DNA from: Pseudoalteromonas sp. N1230-9
GTDB lineage: Bacteria > Pseudomonadota > Gammaproteobacteria > Enterobacterales > Alteromonadaceae
Length of the DNA: 64,000 nucleotides
Direction: 5' to 3'
NCBI RefSeq assembly: GCF_032716425.1
Contig: NZ_CP090420.1
Coordinates: 620,001-684,000, forward strand
The position numbers were made by a program, and so were the translations under genes. The first letter of the stretch is position 1; each line of letters starts with the position of its first letter. The notes below the pieces were generated by a model, which worked only from the letters and a program-made list of their open reading frames with translations, made no database searches and had not been told where the DNA came from. This document shows, one piece after another, positions 24,465 to 33,333 of this stretch.

Positions 24465-25475
24465 ATGGCAATTAAAGTAGGCATTAATGGTTTTGGCCGT
24501 ATGGGTCGTTTATCGCTAAGAGCAGCGTTTGCATGGGACGACGTTGAGTTTGTGCAAATTAATGACCCTGCGGGCGATGCAGCAACACTGGCTCACTTAC
24601 TAAAATATGATTCGGTACACGGTATTTGGCCTCATGAGGTTGAAAGTAACGAAAATGCTGTGATCATCGATGGCCATGAAATTAACGTCACACAAAATAA
24701 AGCAATTGCAGACACAGATTGGTCTGGTTGCGATATCGTTATTGAAGCCTCTGGCGTGATGAAAAAAACCGAATTACTGCAAGCCTACCTTGATCAAGGT
24801 GTGAAAAAAGTTGTTGTAACTGCCCCTGTAAAAGAAGACGGCGTGCTGAATATAGTGATGGGTGTAAATGATGATTTATACGATGTACAGCAGCACGATA
24901 TTGTTACAGCAGCATCATGCACTACCAACTGTTTAGCACCTGTGGTTAAAGTACTGCAAGAAAAAATTGGTATCAAACATGGTTCAATGACCACTATTCA
25001 CGATATCACTAATACGCAAACTATCTTAGATGCGCCCCATAAAGATTTACGCCGTGCTCGCGCATGTGGCATGAGCTTAATTCCAACTACAACCGGCTCA
25101 GCAACGGCGATTACACATATTTTCCCTGAACTTAAAGGCAAATTAAACGGCCACGCGGTTCGTGTTCCTTTAGCAAATGCATCAATCACTGACTGTGTGT
25201 TTGAGGTGACAAAGCCAACTACTGCTGAGCAAATTAATCAGTGGATGCAAGAAGCCGCAGAAGGCGAGCTAAAAGGTATTTTAGGGTATGAAGAAAAGCC
25301 ACTTGTTTCTATTGATTACAAAACCGACCCACGCTCAAGCATTGTTGATGCGCTATCAACCATGGTTGTCAACGAGACGCAAGTTAAGCTGTATGTTTGG
25401 TACGATAACGAATGGGGTTATGCAAACCGCACTGCCGAACTTGCCCGTAAAGTTGCACGATCACTACAAGGTTAA
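24465..25475 (+). CDS. Glyceraldehyde-3-phosphate dehydrogenase of the ArsJ pathway
   Basis: A 336-residue type I GAPDH: NAD-binding [10 protein letters not shown] at the N terminus, active-site ASCTTNC (Cys near 153), catalytic His in the HDIT/THIFP region and [11 protein letters not shown] near the C terminus. Adjacent to arsJ with a 5-bp gap, it is the ars-associated GAPDH that makes 1-arseno-3-phosphoglycerate from G3P and arsenate. ArsJ then exports this unstable product. The central-metabolism GAPDH is expected elsewhere on the chromosome. Confidence 0.92.
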   Translation: MAIKVGINGFGRMGRLSLRAAFAWDDVEFVQINDPAGDAATLAHLLKYDSVHGIWPHEVESNENAVIIDGHEINVTQNKAIADTDWSGCDIVIEASGVMKKTELLQAYLDQGVKKVVVTAPVKEDGVLNIVMGVNDDLYDVQQHDIVTAASCTTNCLAPVVKVLQEKIGIKHGSMTTIHDITNTQTILDAPHKDLRRARACGMSLIPTTTGSATAITHIFPELKGKLNGHAVRVPLANASITDCVFEVTKPTTAEQINQWMQEAAEGELKGILGYEEKPLVSIDYKTDPRSSIVDALSTMVVNETQVKLYVWYDNEWGYANRTAELARKVARSLQG

Positions 25476-25480
25476 AAGCA

Positions 25481-26689
25481 ATGACGCGTTTGGCTAATCT
25501 TCCCGCTGATATAAAGCAGTACTTAATTGTTACCGGGAATTACTGGGCATTTACGCTAACAGATGGCGCATTGAGAATGTTGGTGGTACTGCATTTTCAT
25601 GCGCTTGGCTACTCGCCTTTGAGCATTGCCGTGCTGTTTTTGTTTTATGAGATTTTTGGTGTTGTCACTAACTTAGTGGGCGGTTATTTAGGCGCAAGGC
25701 TTGGTTTAAACAAAACCATGAACATTGGCCTTGCTATACAGGTTGTAGCCTTGTTCATGTTGGCAGTCCCTCCTGAATGGCTGAGTGTTGCCTATGTGAT
25801 GTTAGCGCAGGCGCTGTCGGGGATTGCCAAAGACCTCAATAAAATGAGCGCTAAAAGCTCAATCAAAATGCTGGTTGCCAGTGGCCAAGAAGGCACCTTG
25901 TTTAAATGGGTAGCGATACTAACAGGCTCTAAAAACGCCTTAAAAGGTGTGGGCTTCTTTTTAGGTGGCTTACTACTGACATTAATGTCGTTTAAAGGCG
26001 CAATGCTAACCATGGCTGCCATTTTGCTGGTGGTGTGGTGTTTTAGTATTTATGCACTTAAAAATGATTTAGGCAAAGCTAAAAACAAACCTAAGTTTAA
26101 CGAGATATTTTCAAAAAGTAGTTCAATCAATATCTTGTCAGCCGCAAGGTTGTTTTTGTTTGGTGCGCGTGATGTTTGGTTTGTAGTTGCACTTCCGGTG
26201 TTTTTATCACAAGCCTTTGGTTGGGATCATTGGACCGTGGGGGCTTTTATAGCTGCGTGGATCATAGGTTATGGGGTAGTGCAATCTTTTGCACCTAAAA
26301 TCATTAAGCTTAATAAGCAAACATCACCAAGCGCAGAAACAGTTAAGTGGGCATCATTGCTTGCTTTAGTCACCTTAGCCATTGCCCTTGCTATTGGTTT
26401 TGACTGGGCAGTAAAACCAATGCTGATAGGCGGACTGATGTTGTTCGGCGTGGTCTTCGCGATTAACTCATCTTTGCACAGCTACTTAATTGTTAGCATG
26501 GCTGATGCCGATGGCGTATCACTGGATGTCGGTTTTTACTATATGGCCAATGCCATGGGACGCTTAATTGGTACTGTGTTGTCGGGCTTAGTGTTTCAGC
26601 TTTATGGCTTAGCAGCCTGTTTGGCTATCTCACTGTTATTTATTGTTATTACTGCCCTTATTTCGACTAAATTGCCAAAACAAATTTAG
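25481..26689 (+). CDS. arsJ: ArsJ, organoarsenical efflux permease (MFS)
   Basis: A 402-residue major facilitator protein with 11-12 membrane helices in the inner membrane. The N terminus NYWAFTLTDGALRMLVVLHF and the central AARLFLFGARDVWFVVALPVFL are typical of ArsJ. It expels 1-arseno-3-phosphoglycerate, which gives arsenate resistance when paired with GAPDH, as shown for the ArsJ/GAPDH pathway. It starts 5 bp after the GAPDH gene and ends the operon before a terminator. Confidence 0.92.
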   Translation: MTRLANLPADIKQYLIVTGNYWAFTLTDGALRMLVVLHFHALGYSPLSIAVLFLFYEIFGVVTNLVGGYLGARLGLNKTMNIGLAIQVVALFMLAVPPEWLSVAYVMLAQALSGIAKDLNKMSAKSSIKMLVASGQEGTLFKWVAILTGSKNALKGVGFFLGGLLLTLMSFKGAMLTMAAILLVVWCFSIYALKNDLGKAKNKPKFNEIFSKSSSINILSAARLFLFGARDVWFVVALPVFLSQAFGWDHWTVGAFIAAWIIGYGVVQSFAPKIIKLNKQTSPSAETVKWASLLALVTLAIALAIGFDWAVKPMLIGGLMLFGVVFAINSSLHSYLIVSMADADGVSLDVGFYYMANAMGRLIGTVLSGLVFQLYGLAACLAISLLFIVITALISTKLPKQI

Positions 26690-26711
26690 TTAAACCTAAA
26701 CACGCCCTACA

Positions 26712-26739
26712 AAGGTAAGCATGCTTTCTTGCTTACCTT
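26712..26739 (+). terminator. Terminator of the arsenate operon
   Basis: 10-bp stem AAGGTAAGCA / TGCTTACCTT with an 8-nt loop, followed by ATTTTCTT, just after arsJ. Confidence 0.75.
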
Positions 26740-26767
26740 ATTTTCTTAAATTATTTTGCAAAAATAT

Positions 26768-26798
26768 TTGACCTGTCTACAGCTTTACACTTCATACT
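26768..26798 (+). promoter_or_regulatory. Promoter with 19-bp spacer before the MerR-methyltransferase gene
   Basis: TTGACC (26768-26773) and CATACT (26793-26798) are separated by 19 bp, the over-long spacer typical of promoters activated by MerR regulators. It lies 35 bp upstream of the gene whose product starts with a MerR domain, so autoregulation is likely. Confidence 0.5.
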
Positions 26799-26833
26799 TA
26801 TTGTATTCAAAAGCCTTATAGGCCTATTTCATC

Positions 26834-28015
26834 ATGTATTTAATTTCAGAGTTAGCAGCAAAACTTGGTTTGTCGCGCACGGCTGTGTTGTATTACGAGA
26901 AGCTTAAAATCATTCAAGGGCGCCGGCTTGCAAATGGGTATCGCTATTACAGCGAGGCTGATTTACAACGCTTGGTTTTGATACAGCAGTTACAAAGCGC
27001 GGGGTTAACCTTAAAAGAATGTCAGAGCTGTCTAGATGTAGAGCTAGATAAAGCTATTTTGCAACAGCGCTTAGCACAACTTGAAGATGAAATTACCGCT
27101 AAGTTACAAGCCAAAGATTTGTTATTAAGCTTGCTTGGCGAACGCTCTCAAAAACACTTACATGATGAGCTAAATAAGCGTGCGCCAAGTGCACATTTAA
27201 ATTGGTTGTTAAAGCAAGGATACACAGAAAAAGAGGCATTGCGGCTTCGTTGGTTATCAAAAGATATGAGTGATCATGAAAGCTACATGCACGATTTTAT
27301 GACTGTGTTTGAGCCATTAGAGCGATGGGGACCTGGTAGCAAAGAAGCCACGTTAAAAGCTATTGCTGCTGTTCCTAACAATGCCAAACAAATTTTAGAA
27401 ATTGGCTGTGGTAAAGGCTCATCAACATTACTAATCGCCAAGCAAACTGATGCCAAGATCACAGCTTTAGATAATGAGTCATCGGCACTTGCTTATTTAC
27501 AGGAGCGATTGCACAAAGAGCAATTGGCTGAGCGTGTGTCTTTGACGTGCGCATCGATGACTGCACTGCCTTTTAAAGCAAATTCATTCGATGTTATTTG
27601 GGCTGAAGGGTGCGTGTATGTCATGGGGGTGCAAAGCGCATTATCAAGCTGGAAACAGTTTCTTCGCCGTGATGGGGTAATTGTGGTCAGTGATTTAGTT
27701 TGGCTTAACAGTCAGCCTGAAATGGCGGTTAAAGAGTACTGGCAAGCGAATTACCCAGATATGCAATCAATCGAAAGTCGCGTTGCTTTATTTGATGAGC
27801 TTGGCTATGAGCTTATAGGGCTGTTTTCGCTGGATCAGCAAGCTTGGCAAAACTATTGGCAACCACTCAAGGCGCGCCTTGCTGAGTTACCGCCATCGAT
27901 AAGTGAGTCTCAAGCTGTAAAAGACATACAAACAGAAATTGCTCTTTACGAAAATGAGACTGGGCAAAACTTTACTTATCACTATTTTATTTTAAAACTT
28001 AAGGAGTCTAAGTGA
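26834..28015 (+). CDS. MerR regulator fused to a SAM-dependent methyltransferase
   Basis: A 393-residue two-domain protein. Residues 1-70 form a MerR winged helix (LAAKLGLSRTAVLYYEK, then NGYRYYSEADLQRL), residues 75-115 the usual coiled-coil dimer helix. Residues 175-300 are a class I methyltransferase with motif I ILEIGCGKGSS, an acidic residue at the end of strand 2 (ALDNES) and post-I motifs LPFKANSFDVIWAEG and LRRDGVIVVSD. The C-terminal 90 residues are helical. The methyltransferase seems to take the place of a ligand-sensing domain. The gene overlaps the next by GTGA and heads an operon with a GNAT and an RsgA-type GTPase. Confidence 0.85.
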   Translation: MYLISELAAKLGLSRTAVLYYEKLKIIQGRRLANGYRYYSEADLQRLVLIQQLQSAGLTLKECQSCLDVELDKAILQQRLAQLEDEITAKLQAKDLLLSLLGERSQKHLHDELNKRAPSAHLNWLLKQGYTEKEALRLRWLSKDMSDHESYMHDFMTVFEPLERWGPGSKEATLKAIAAVPNNAKQILEIGCGKGSSTLLIAKQTDAKITALDNESSALAYLQERLHKEQLAERVSLTCASMTALPFKANSFDVIWAEGCVYVMGVQSALSSWKQFLRRDGVIVVSDLVWLNSQPEMAVKEYWQANYPDMQSIESRVALFDELGYELIGLFSLDQQAWQNYWQPLKARLAELPPSISESQAVKDIQTEIALYENETGQNFTYHYFILKLKESK

Positions 28016-28551
28016 ATTTTTCAATTTACGAACAGAGCCAAAAAAGCGACATTATTGCGCTTTACTTGGCAACATTTAGTGCGTCTGAGTCAAAACAAGA
28101 AGGCGAGCAAGTTGCTCGTTTAGTCACTGACTTTTTAGCTGAGCCATATCCATCAACTGATTTATATGTGTTTGTCGCGACAGATGAGCAACGGATCGTG
28201 GGCGCTATTGTGCTGTCGCGTTTACAGTTTGCGCACGCTAAAGAGGTGTTTTTACTCTCACCTGTTGCAGTGGCAACGGATTGTCAGGGACAAGGCATAG
28301 GACAAAAGCTGATCCAATTTGGCTGCGATAAGTTATCTGAACAAAAGGTCAGCCTAGTGATGACCTATGGTGATATCAACTTTTATGGAAAAGTCGGGTT
28401 TTCCGTTGTGAGTGAAGAAATTATTCAAGCACCTCATAACTTATCTTACCCAAAAGGTTGGCTTGCTAAACCGGTTTTAGATGACGAAATTTTGCCAATT
28501 ACTGGTAAGCCAAGTTGCCTAAAACCACTCGATAATCCACAGCTTTGGTAA
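28012..28551 (+). CDS. GNAT-family N-acetyltransferase
   Basis: A 179-residue GNAT protein, with the acetyl-CoA pyrophosphate loop Q-x-x-G-x-G/A visible as CQGQGIGQKLIQ near residues 93-105, followed by the YGDINFYGKVGF segment near 125. It resembles the YhbS type, whose substrate is often unknown. The GTG start overlaps the stop of the MerR-methyltransferase gene (GTGA), which suggests coupled translation; an AAGGAG lies upstream. The next gene begins 5 bp after the stop. Confidence 0.88.
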   Translation: MNFSIYEQSQKSDIIALYLATFSASESKQEGEQVARLVTDFLAEPYPSTDLYVFVATDEQRIVGAIVLSRLQFAHAKEVFLLSPVAVATDCQGQGIGQKLIQFGCDKLSEQKVSLVMTYGDINFYGKVGFSVVSEEIIQAPHNLSYPKGWLAKPVLDDEILPITGKPSCLKPLDNPQLW

Positions 28552-28556
28552 ACACT

Positions 28557-29597
28557 ATGCAAACACTATCACTGATAGAATTAGGCATGCGACCTTTCTT
28601 TCAACAACAGTTGAGTTTAGGTGAGCTAGAAAACGGCCATTTAGGGCGTGTTGTTGAGCATCACAAAACAGAGGTCGTATTGCTTGGCGAGCAGGGCACG
28701 GTGCGATTTGCTTTAACACCGAGTCTTGAACAAATTTGTGTAGGTGACTGGGTGGTATTTGATGATTCGCGTATTTTACGGGTACTAGAAAGAGCTTCAA
28801 TCATTAAGCGCAAGGCAGCAGGCTCTAAACATGAGTTTCAATTAATCGCAGCGAATATTGATACCGTGTTTATTGTTACATCGCTTAATGATGACTTTAG
28901 CTTAAATAGGATAGAGCGATATTTAGCCTTGGTTAAAAATGCCCACATTGAGCCTGTGGTAGTGTTAACTAAAGCTGATACTTGCCCAGACGTTGAAAAG
29001 TACTGTCAGCAAGTGCAAAACCTCGACTCTCTTTTGAGTGTTATTGCTATTAATGCGTTAAAAGAAGAGGGCTGTGACTTACTTACACCTTATTGTCGAA
29101 AGGGGCAAACGCTCGCATTTATGGGCTCATCTGGAGTAGGTAAATCGACCATTGTTAATGCACTACTTGGTTCCGATGAATTAAAAACAGCAGGTATTCG
29201 TGAACAAGATAGCAAAGGCCGCCATACAACAACCTTTAGATCGATTAAAGGGTTGCCTAATGGTGCGTTATTGATGGACACACCGGGTATGCGAGAATTG
29301 CAATTAAGTGATTCAAAGCAAGGTATTGAACGTGCATTTGAAGATGTTGAGCTACTCGCAAGTACCTGTCGATTTAAAGATTGCCAACACCAAACAGAGC
29401 CGGGCTGCGCTGTTATTAAAGCAATTGAAATGAGCTCATTATCAACAAGACGCTTAGAAAATTACCGTAAGTTGTTAGCTGAAAATGAGCGCAACAATGC
29501 CACCATGGCTGAAAAGCGCGCCAAGCAGCGCGCGTTTTCAAAAATGGTTAATACTGTTCAAAAGCAAAATAGGTCAATTAAAAAGACTCAAGAGTGA
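28557..29597 (+). CDS. rsgA: RsgA-type ribosome-assembly GTPase (probable paralogue)
   Basis: A 346-residue circularly permuted GTPase that checks late 30S maturation. It shows an OB domain (residues 25-90), G4 LTKAD near 140, P-loop GSSGVGKS near 192, switch TTTFR near 222, G3 DTPGMREL near 240 and a zinc segment CRFKDCQHQTEPGC near 275-290. Order G4-G1-G3 confirms the permutation. The usual rsgA of this group lies near orn and psd elsewhere, so this copy is probably a second one; that is inferred. ATG at 28557 is preferred to TTG at 28545, which overlaps the GNAT gene. Confidence 0.85.
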   Translation: MQTLSLIELGMRPFFQQQLSLGELENGHLGRVVEHHKTEVVLLGEQGTVRFALTPSLEQICVGDWVVFDDSRILRVLERASIIKRKAAGSKHEFQLIAANIDTVFIVTSLNDDFSLNRIERYLALVKNAHIEPVVVLTKADTCPDVEKYCQQVQNLDSLLSVIAINALKEEGCDLLTPYCRKGQTLAFMGSSGVGKSTIVNALLGSDELKTAGIREQDSKGRHTTTFRSIKGLPNGALLMDTPGMRELQLSDSKQGIERAFEDVELLASTCRFKDCQHQTEPGCAVIKAIEMSSLSTRRLENYRKLLAENERNNATMAEKRAKQRAFSKMVNTVQKQNRSIKKTQE

Positions 29598-29600
29598 CCG

Positions 29601-30014
29601 CTAGTTGGTTATTGCTAAGCGTGTTTTTGCAACGAAAACAATGAGCCAAATAGCAACAACGGTTTCTAGCCAAATTAATACATGCATTGCGGTTGTCATA
29701 ACGTTATCGCTATCAACCGCATAATGCAGTACCGATAACATGTTCATCACAGCATAAAGATAGAGCAGCCACATGGCGTGTTTAATGCGTTGCTTAGCTA
29801 AACAGAGCAGCGCATATAAGCCAACAAAAGTCATGATAAACCAAAAGTAGTCGACCACGTTTGCTGCAAGCCAGTCAGGTTCAGGATAGTGCTCAAAATA
29901 CATAATATTGTGCACATAATGTAAAATACTGGCGATAAAGTTCGCTAGTACAATAAAGAGTAAACGAGCATGTTGTTTAAATAGTACTGCTTTGTTTTGC
30001 ATTATGAGTCTCAT
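29601..30014 (-). CDS. Small four-helix membrane protein
   Basis: A 137-residue inner-membrane protein with four hydrophobic segments (about residues 18-36, 50-66, 78-96 and 112-130) and no motif that I recognise. Its start overlaps the end of the upstream hydrolase gene by 38 bp, so the two form one unit on the minus strand. The convergent rsgA-like gene ends 3 bp away. An ATG a few codons later, MQNKAVLF at 30002, is an alternative start that reduces the overlap. Confidence 0.7.
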   Translation of the reverse strand: MRLIMQNKAVLFKQHARLLFIVLANFIASILHYVHNIMYFEHYPEPDWLAANVVDYFWFIMTFVGLYALLCLAKQRIKHAMWLLYLYAVMNMLSVLHYAVDSDNVMTTAMHVLIWLETVVAIWLIVFVAKTRLAITN

Positions 30015-30861
30015 TTAACGCGGTTAATATGTCATGCCAAATTGCTTGATTATGTTTTCTGAAATAGCCAAAGTGGCCTACTTTTTCAGCGGGTAATTGT
30101 GCAGATTGATAACGCTTAAAAGCAATAGGGTGTTTGCTGGTTACATTGCGCCAAAAGTTATGCACATTTTGCTCGGTACAGATTTCATCGTCGTCGGCGG
30201 TAAAGACATAGGTCGGAATATCAAAGTTTTTATAGGTACCTTCGGCAATCGATTTACCGTAAAACTTATTTGAGAAAAACAACTGCTTTTCTCTACACCA
30301 CGCCGACCATTCACGAGTAAAGCCAACGGGTAAGTCTTCCATAAAATTCATTTTTTTAGCGGGCACGTATTTAAATAATGCCCCCGTAATCGGCGAAAAT
30401 AAACGAAAGAAGAAGTTAGCTTTAATACGGTAACCGGTTGGCATATAACCAAAGTATCCGGCAGAAACAGCAACAGCAACAAGAGCATCAAGCTTTTGGT
30501 AATTGGCAGCTAAACCTATTTGCTGACCGCCAGCACTATGACCAACGCAATAAAGTGGCAGAGTAGGATTGATGCTTTTAGCTTTATCAATCATGGCTGG
30601 CATATCAAAGCGGCCAATATCTGAATATTGATAACTACAGCCTTTTAACTGGCTTGTTTTCGATTCGCAAAAGCCCCGGTAATTCCAAACAACCACATCG
30701 AAACCTTGGCTGACTAAGAACTCCGCAAACGGTAAATAGTAGGTGGTTTTTGTTGCTGTACCTGGGTTTAATAGCACCGTTGCTTTAGGGTTGTTGGCCG
30801 CAAAATGAGTGCCATTTAAAGTGACGTTATCGGCTGTTGTAGCACTAATCGATGTATTCAT
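29977..30861 (-). CDS. Alpha/beta hydrolase family protein
   Basis: A 294-residue cytoplasmic hydrolase. The nucleophile elbow GHSAGG lies near residues 108-113, preceded by the oxyanion segment LLNPGTATKTTYY near 30-43; the acid is likely in YVFTADDDEI near 218 and the base His in KVGHFGYF near 263. It is the esterase/lipase type (YheT-like group). The substrate is unknown. Its promoter, with a MerR-type dyad, faces a divergent MerR gene, so expression is probably MerR-activated. Confidence 0.8.
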   Translation of the reverse strand: MNTSISATTADNVTLNGTHFAANNPKATVLLNPGTATKTTYYLPFAEFLVSQGFDVVVWNYRGFCESKTSQLKGCSYQYSDIGRFDMPAMIDKAKSINPTLPLYCVGHSAGGQQIGLAANYQKLDALVAVAVSAGYFGYMPTGYRIKANFFFRLFSPITGALFKYVPAKKMNFMEDLPVGFTREWSAWCREKQLFFSNKFYGKSIAEGTYKNFDIPTYVFTADDDEICTEQNVHNFWRNVTSKHPIAFKRYQSAQLPAEKVGHFGYFRKHNQAIWHDILTALNETHNAKQSSTI

Positions 30862-30893
30862 TTTTTTATTAGTATTGATAGAAGAATGAGTTG

Positions 30894-30925
30894 AGCATAA
30901 ACTGTGGAGCTTACTCTACAGTCAA
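30894..30925 (-). promoter_or_regulatory. MerR-type operator/promoter of the hydrolase operon
   Basis: On the minus strand TTGACT (30920-30925) and TATGCT (30894-30899) are separated by 20 bp. Within the spacer sits the near-perfect dyad ACTGTGGAG-CTTA-CTCTACAGT (30901-30922, 8 of 9 pairs). A dyad inside an over-long spacer is the hallmark of MerR activation. Confidence 0.7.
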
Positions 30926-30935
30926 GCGTATTTTT

Positions 30936-31298
30936 ATGAAAACCAAGCAAGTCACGCAATTAACCGGCCTCACAAAAGACACCATTCGTTTTTATGAAAA
31001 AGAGCAGTTGATCCCACCACCTTCAAGAGATGTGAATGGCTATCGCATTTATAGTGAGAAAACAGTTGAGCAGCTCAACATGATCACAATGGCTAAAAAC
31101 CTAGGTTTCACTTTAAAAGAGATCAAAGAACTCACGCAGCTACTTGGCAAAAACAATTTAACTCAGCAGGCTATGGCCGCCAAATTGATTGAAAAAAGTA
31201 AAGAAATAGACGCCAAAATCGCTGAGCTGACGAACATAAAAGCCTTAATCGACCATGCTTTAAAAGGCATGTGTGAGTATAAAGATAAGTTAAGCTAA
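30936..31298 (+). CDS. MerR-family transcriptional regulator
   Basis: A 120-residue regulator: winged helix KQVTQLTGLTKDTIRFYEKEQLI at residues 4-26, second wing GYRIYSEKT, then a dimer coiled coil at 75-110. The only cysteine is in GMCEYKDKL at the end, so the paired Cys metal site of CueR or ZntR is missing; it may sense an organic ligand or oxidation. The ATG at 30936 gives the family N terminus; an earlier in-frame start at 30891 would lie in the promoter of the divergent hydrolase gene. Confidence 0.85.
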   Translation: MKTKQVTQLTGLTKDTIRFYEKEQLIPPPSRDVNGYRIYSEKTVEQLNMITMAKNLGFTLKEIKELTQLLGKNNLTQQAMAAKLIEKSKEIDAKIAELTNIKALIDHALKGMCEYKDKLS

Positions 31299-31427
31299 TC
31301 ACGTTTTGGCATATAACTAGCTTTAAATAAGATAGTTTTTAATTGGTCTTTATTGCTGGAGCTAGACAAATTATTCAATGTAAAAGTAATTAATTCTACG
31401 CGATATAAAATCGTTACTACAATTTTG

Positions 31428-32327
31428 CTAACTTGCTACAAACTCACTTTTAAGCCATGCGATCAATTGTTGAATGCTAGTATGTTTTAATTTGTCAGCT
31501 TTGCAGGCATAGAAAAATGACTGCTGCGGATGGATTACTGCACTGCCTAGCTGCACTAATTCGCCATATTCGAGCTTTTCTAAAACAAATTGCTTATGGG
31601 TAACCAGTAGGCCAAGTTCTCTCGTTACAGCTTGCAATGCTTGAGCTGTGGTTTCAAAAGAACGGTTTTTTTGTGCTTTAGGGCAGGCAATGTGGTTATG
31701 CTCAGCCCAAATCTGCCAGTTATTATTTCTGCGGGCATTGAGTACCTGAATGGCTGGAAAGCGGTTTAATAGTTCATTGATGTTGTTTGTAGGTTCTGAC
31801 TTTATTAATGTAGGGCTGCAAACTAAAACAAGTTCATCATCTGCTAACTTCTCACAGTGGTACTTTTGCCAATTTTGCGGATCGCCCTGAAAAATAGCCA
31901 TGTCGATGTTGCGCCTTTCGAGATCAACATCACCAACAAAGTTTGATAAGCGAATATCTAGCTCAGCATAGCAATTTTGTAGCTTATCAACTCGTGGTAT
32001 CCACCAATGTAATGCCAAAGAATTCACCATGTTGAGTGAAATTGAATGATGCTCTTTGTCTTTATTTTTAACTTCTTCGCTTGCCGAAATGATGGCCTGA
32101 ACGGCGGGCGAAACGCGCTGATAATATAGTTTTCCAGCATCATTTAAATACACTTGTCTACCAACTCTATCGAATAGTTTTACCTCAAGCTGTTGTTCAA
32201 GAGACTTGATTGCTTGGCTGATAGCCGAGTGACTAACGTGAATTGAATCTGCGGCTTTAACCATGCTGCCAGTCTCTGCAACGGCAATGAAACTGTATAA
32301 GGATTTGAGTGGGATATTGTGTTTCAT
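31428..32327 (-). CDS. LysR-family transcriptional regulator
   Basis: A 299-residue LysR protein. The N-terminal winged helix reads LYSFIAVAETGSMVKAADSI with SHSAISQAIKSLEQQL as recognition helix (residues 10-50); the rest is a periplasmic-binding-like effector domain. It is of the GcvA/AmpR subgroup by the FDRVGRQVYLNDAGKLYY segment. It is divergent from a DMT-family exporter with about 100 bp between, so it probably controls that gene. Effector unknown. Confidence 0.9.
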   Translation of the reverse strand: MKHNIPLKSLYSFIAVAETGSMVKAADSIHVSHSAISQAIKSLEQQLEVKLFDRVGRQVYLNDAGKLYYQRVSPAVQAIISASEEVKNKDKEHHSISLNMVNSLALHWWIPRVDKLQNCYAELDIRLSNFVGDVDLERRNIDMAIFQGDPQNWQKYHCEKLADDELVLVCSPTLIKSEPTNNINELLNRFPAIQVLNARRNNNWQIWAEHNHIACPKAQKNRSFETTAQALQAVTRELGLLVTHKQFVLEKLEYGELVQLGSAVIHPQQSFFYACKADKLKHTSIQQLIAWLKSEFVAS

Positions 32328-32427
32328 ATGTTAGTTTTTCTTACATATTAATGCGATTTTATTCGCTTTTTATAATTTCAGCAAAGCGTATCGTTACTAT
32401 TATCTACTCGCTTTATAAGCAATCTAA

Positions 32428-33333
32428 ATGAATATTAGTCACCGCTCTAGTGCGTTAATGCTGTTATCTACCCTCACTCTAGCACTGAATGGACTGGTTA
32501 CCCAGCTGTTAACCCCCATGCTGCCAATTATTTTACTGTTGTTTTTAAGGTTGCTCTTACCAGGTTGCTTAATGTTAGCAACGGCGCGAATGCGGTTTTG
32601 GCATTATGTTAGTTTTTCTACATTAAAAAATGTGATGCTACGCGCTGTTTTTATCACCTTGTGCCAAGGTTTTTTTATTTTGGCGCTTTACAAACTTACG
32701 CTAATCGAGGCTGTGGTACTTTTTAGCACAGGGCCTTTGTTTATTCCCTTACTCGAATACTTAATTTTCAAGCGAGAAATCGACTTATTTGTCGTGCCGA
32801 CTTTGTTGTTAATGATGATAGGGTTGATCATTCAAAGTATGACCGAGCAAGGGTTTTTATTACGCTGGGAGCTACTGATAGGCTTGGCTGCAGGCTTTTT
32901 TAATGCGTGTTCACAAGTATGTTTATTTCAGATAAGCAAAGAGAAAACACCTATTTTAGTTGCTAATGGACTTTGTTTCTTGATGGCCTCATTACTCAGT
33001 GTTGTGTTATTTGCTTTACCTGTAATAGCGAACGAATTGATATTTGATTTTGCTGTGCCTGAAGATATTTTTAGTAATAAAACTACATGGGTGATTGTTG
33101 GCTTACTGGTCTTAATGGCGACTTTTAGTAGTGCAACACAGTATTTCAGAAGTACAGCCTATAAACTTGTATCAACAGGCTCTGAACTTGCTCCCTTAAT
33201 TTATACTTCAGTGGTATTTTCTTACTTGTTACAACTTACAGTTTTAAACAACCCTGTAAATGGTCAGCAATTGCTTGGCATCAGTTTTATTGTTGCAGCC
33301 TGCTTAATGCAAACCCATCGCAATCGAAGTTGA
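32428..33333 (+). CDS. DMT/EamA-family membrane transporter
   Basis: A 301-residue protein with ten predicted membrane helices in two repeats of five, the EamA layout of drug/metabolite transporters. Each half ends in a conserved glycine/proline-rich helix (FSTGPLFIPLLEYLIF near residues 104-119; APLIYTSVVFSYLL near 255-268). It probably exports a metabolite or toxic compound across the inner membrane. The direction and substrate cannot be read. Likely controlled by the divergent LysR gene. Confidence 0.85.
   Translation: MNISHRSSALMLLSTLTLALNGLVTQLLTPMLPIILLLFLRLLLPGCLMLATARMRFWHYVSFSTLKNVMLRAVFITLCQGFFILALYKLTLIEAVVLFSTGPLFIPLLEYLIFKREIDLFVVPTLLLMMIGLIIQSMTEQGFLLRWELLIGLAAGFFNACSQVCLFQISKEKTPILVANGLCFLMASLLSVVLFALPVIANELIFDFAVPEDIFSNKTTWVIVGLLVLMATFSSATQYFRSTAYKLVSTGSELAPLIYTSVVFSYLLQLTVLNNPVNGQQLLGISFIVAACLMQTHRNRS

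Noticed and set aside
24465..25475. GAPDH as the central glycolytic enzyme
   Set aside because: Its place between the ArsC-ArsR fusion and arsJ with a 5-bp gap marks it as the arsenate-pathway copy.
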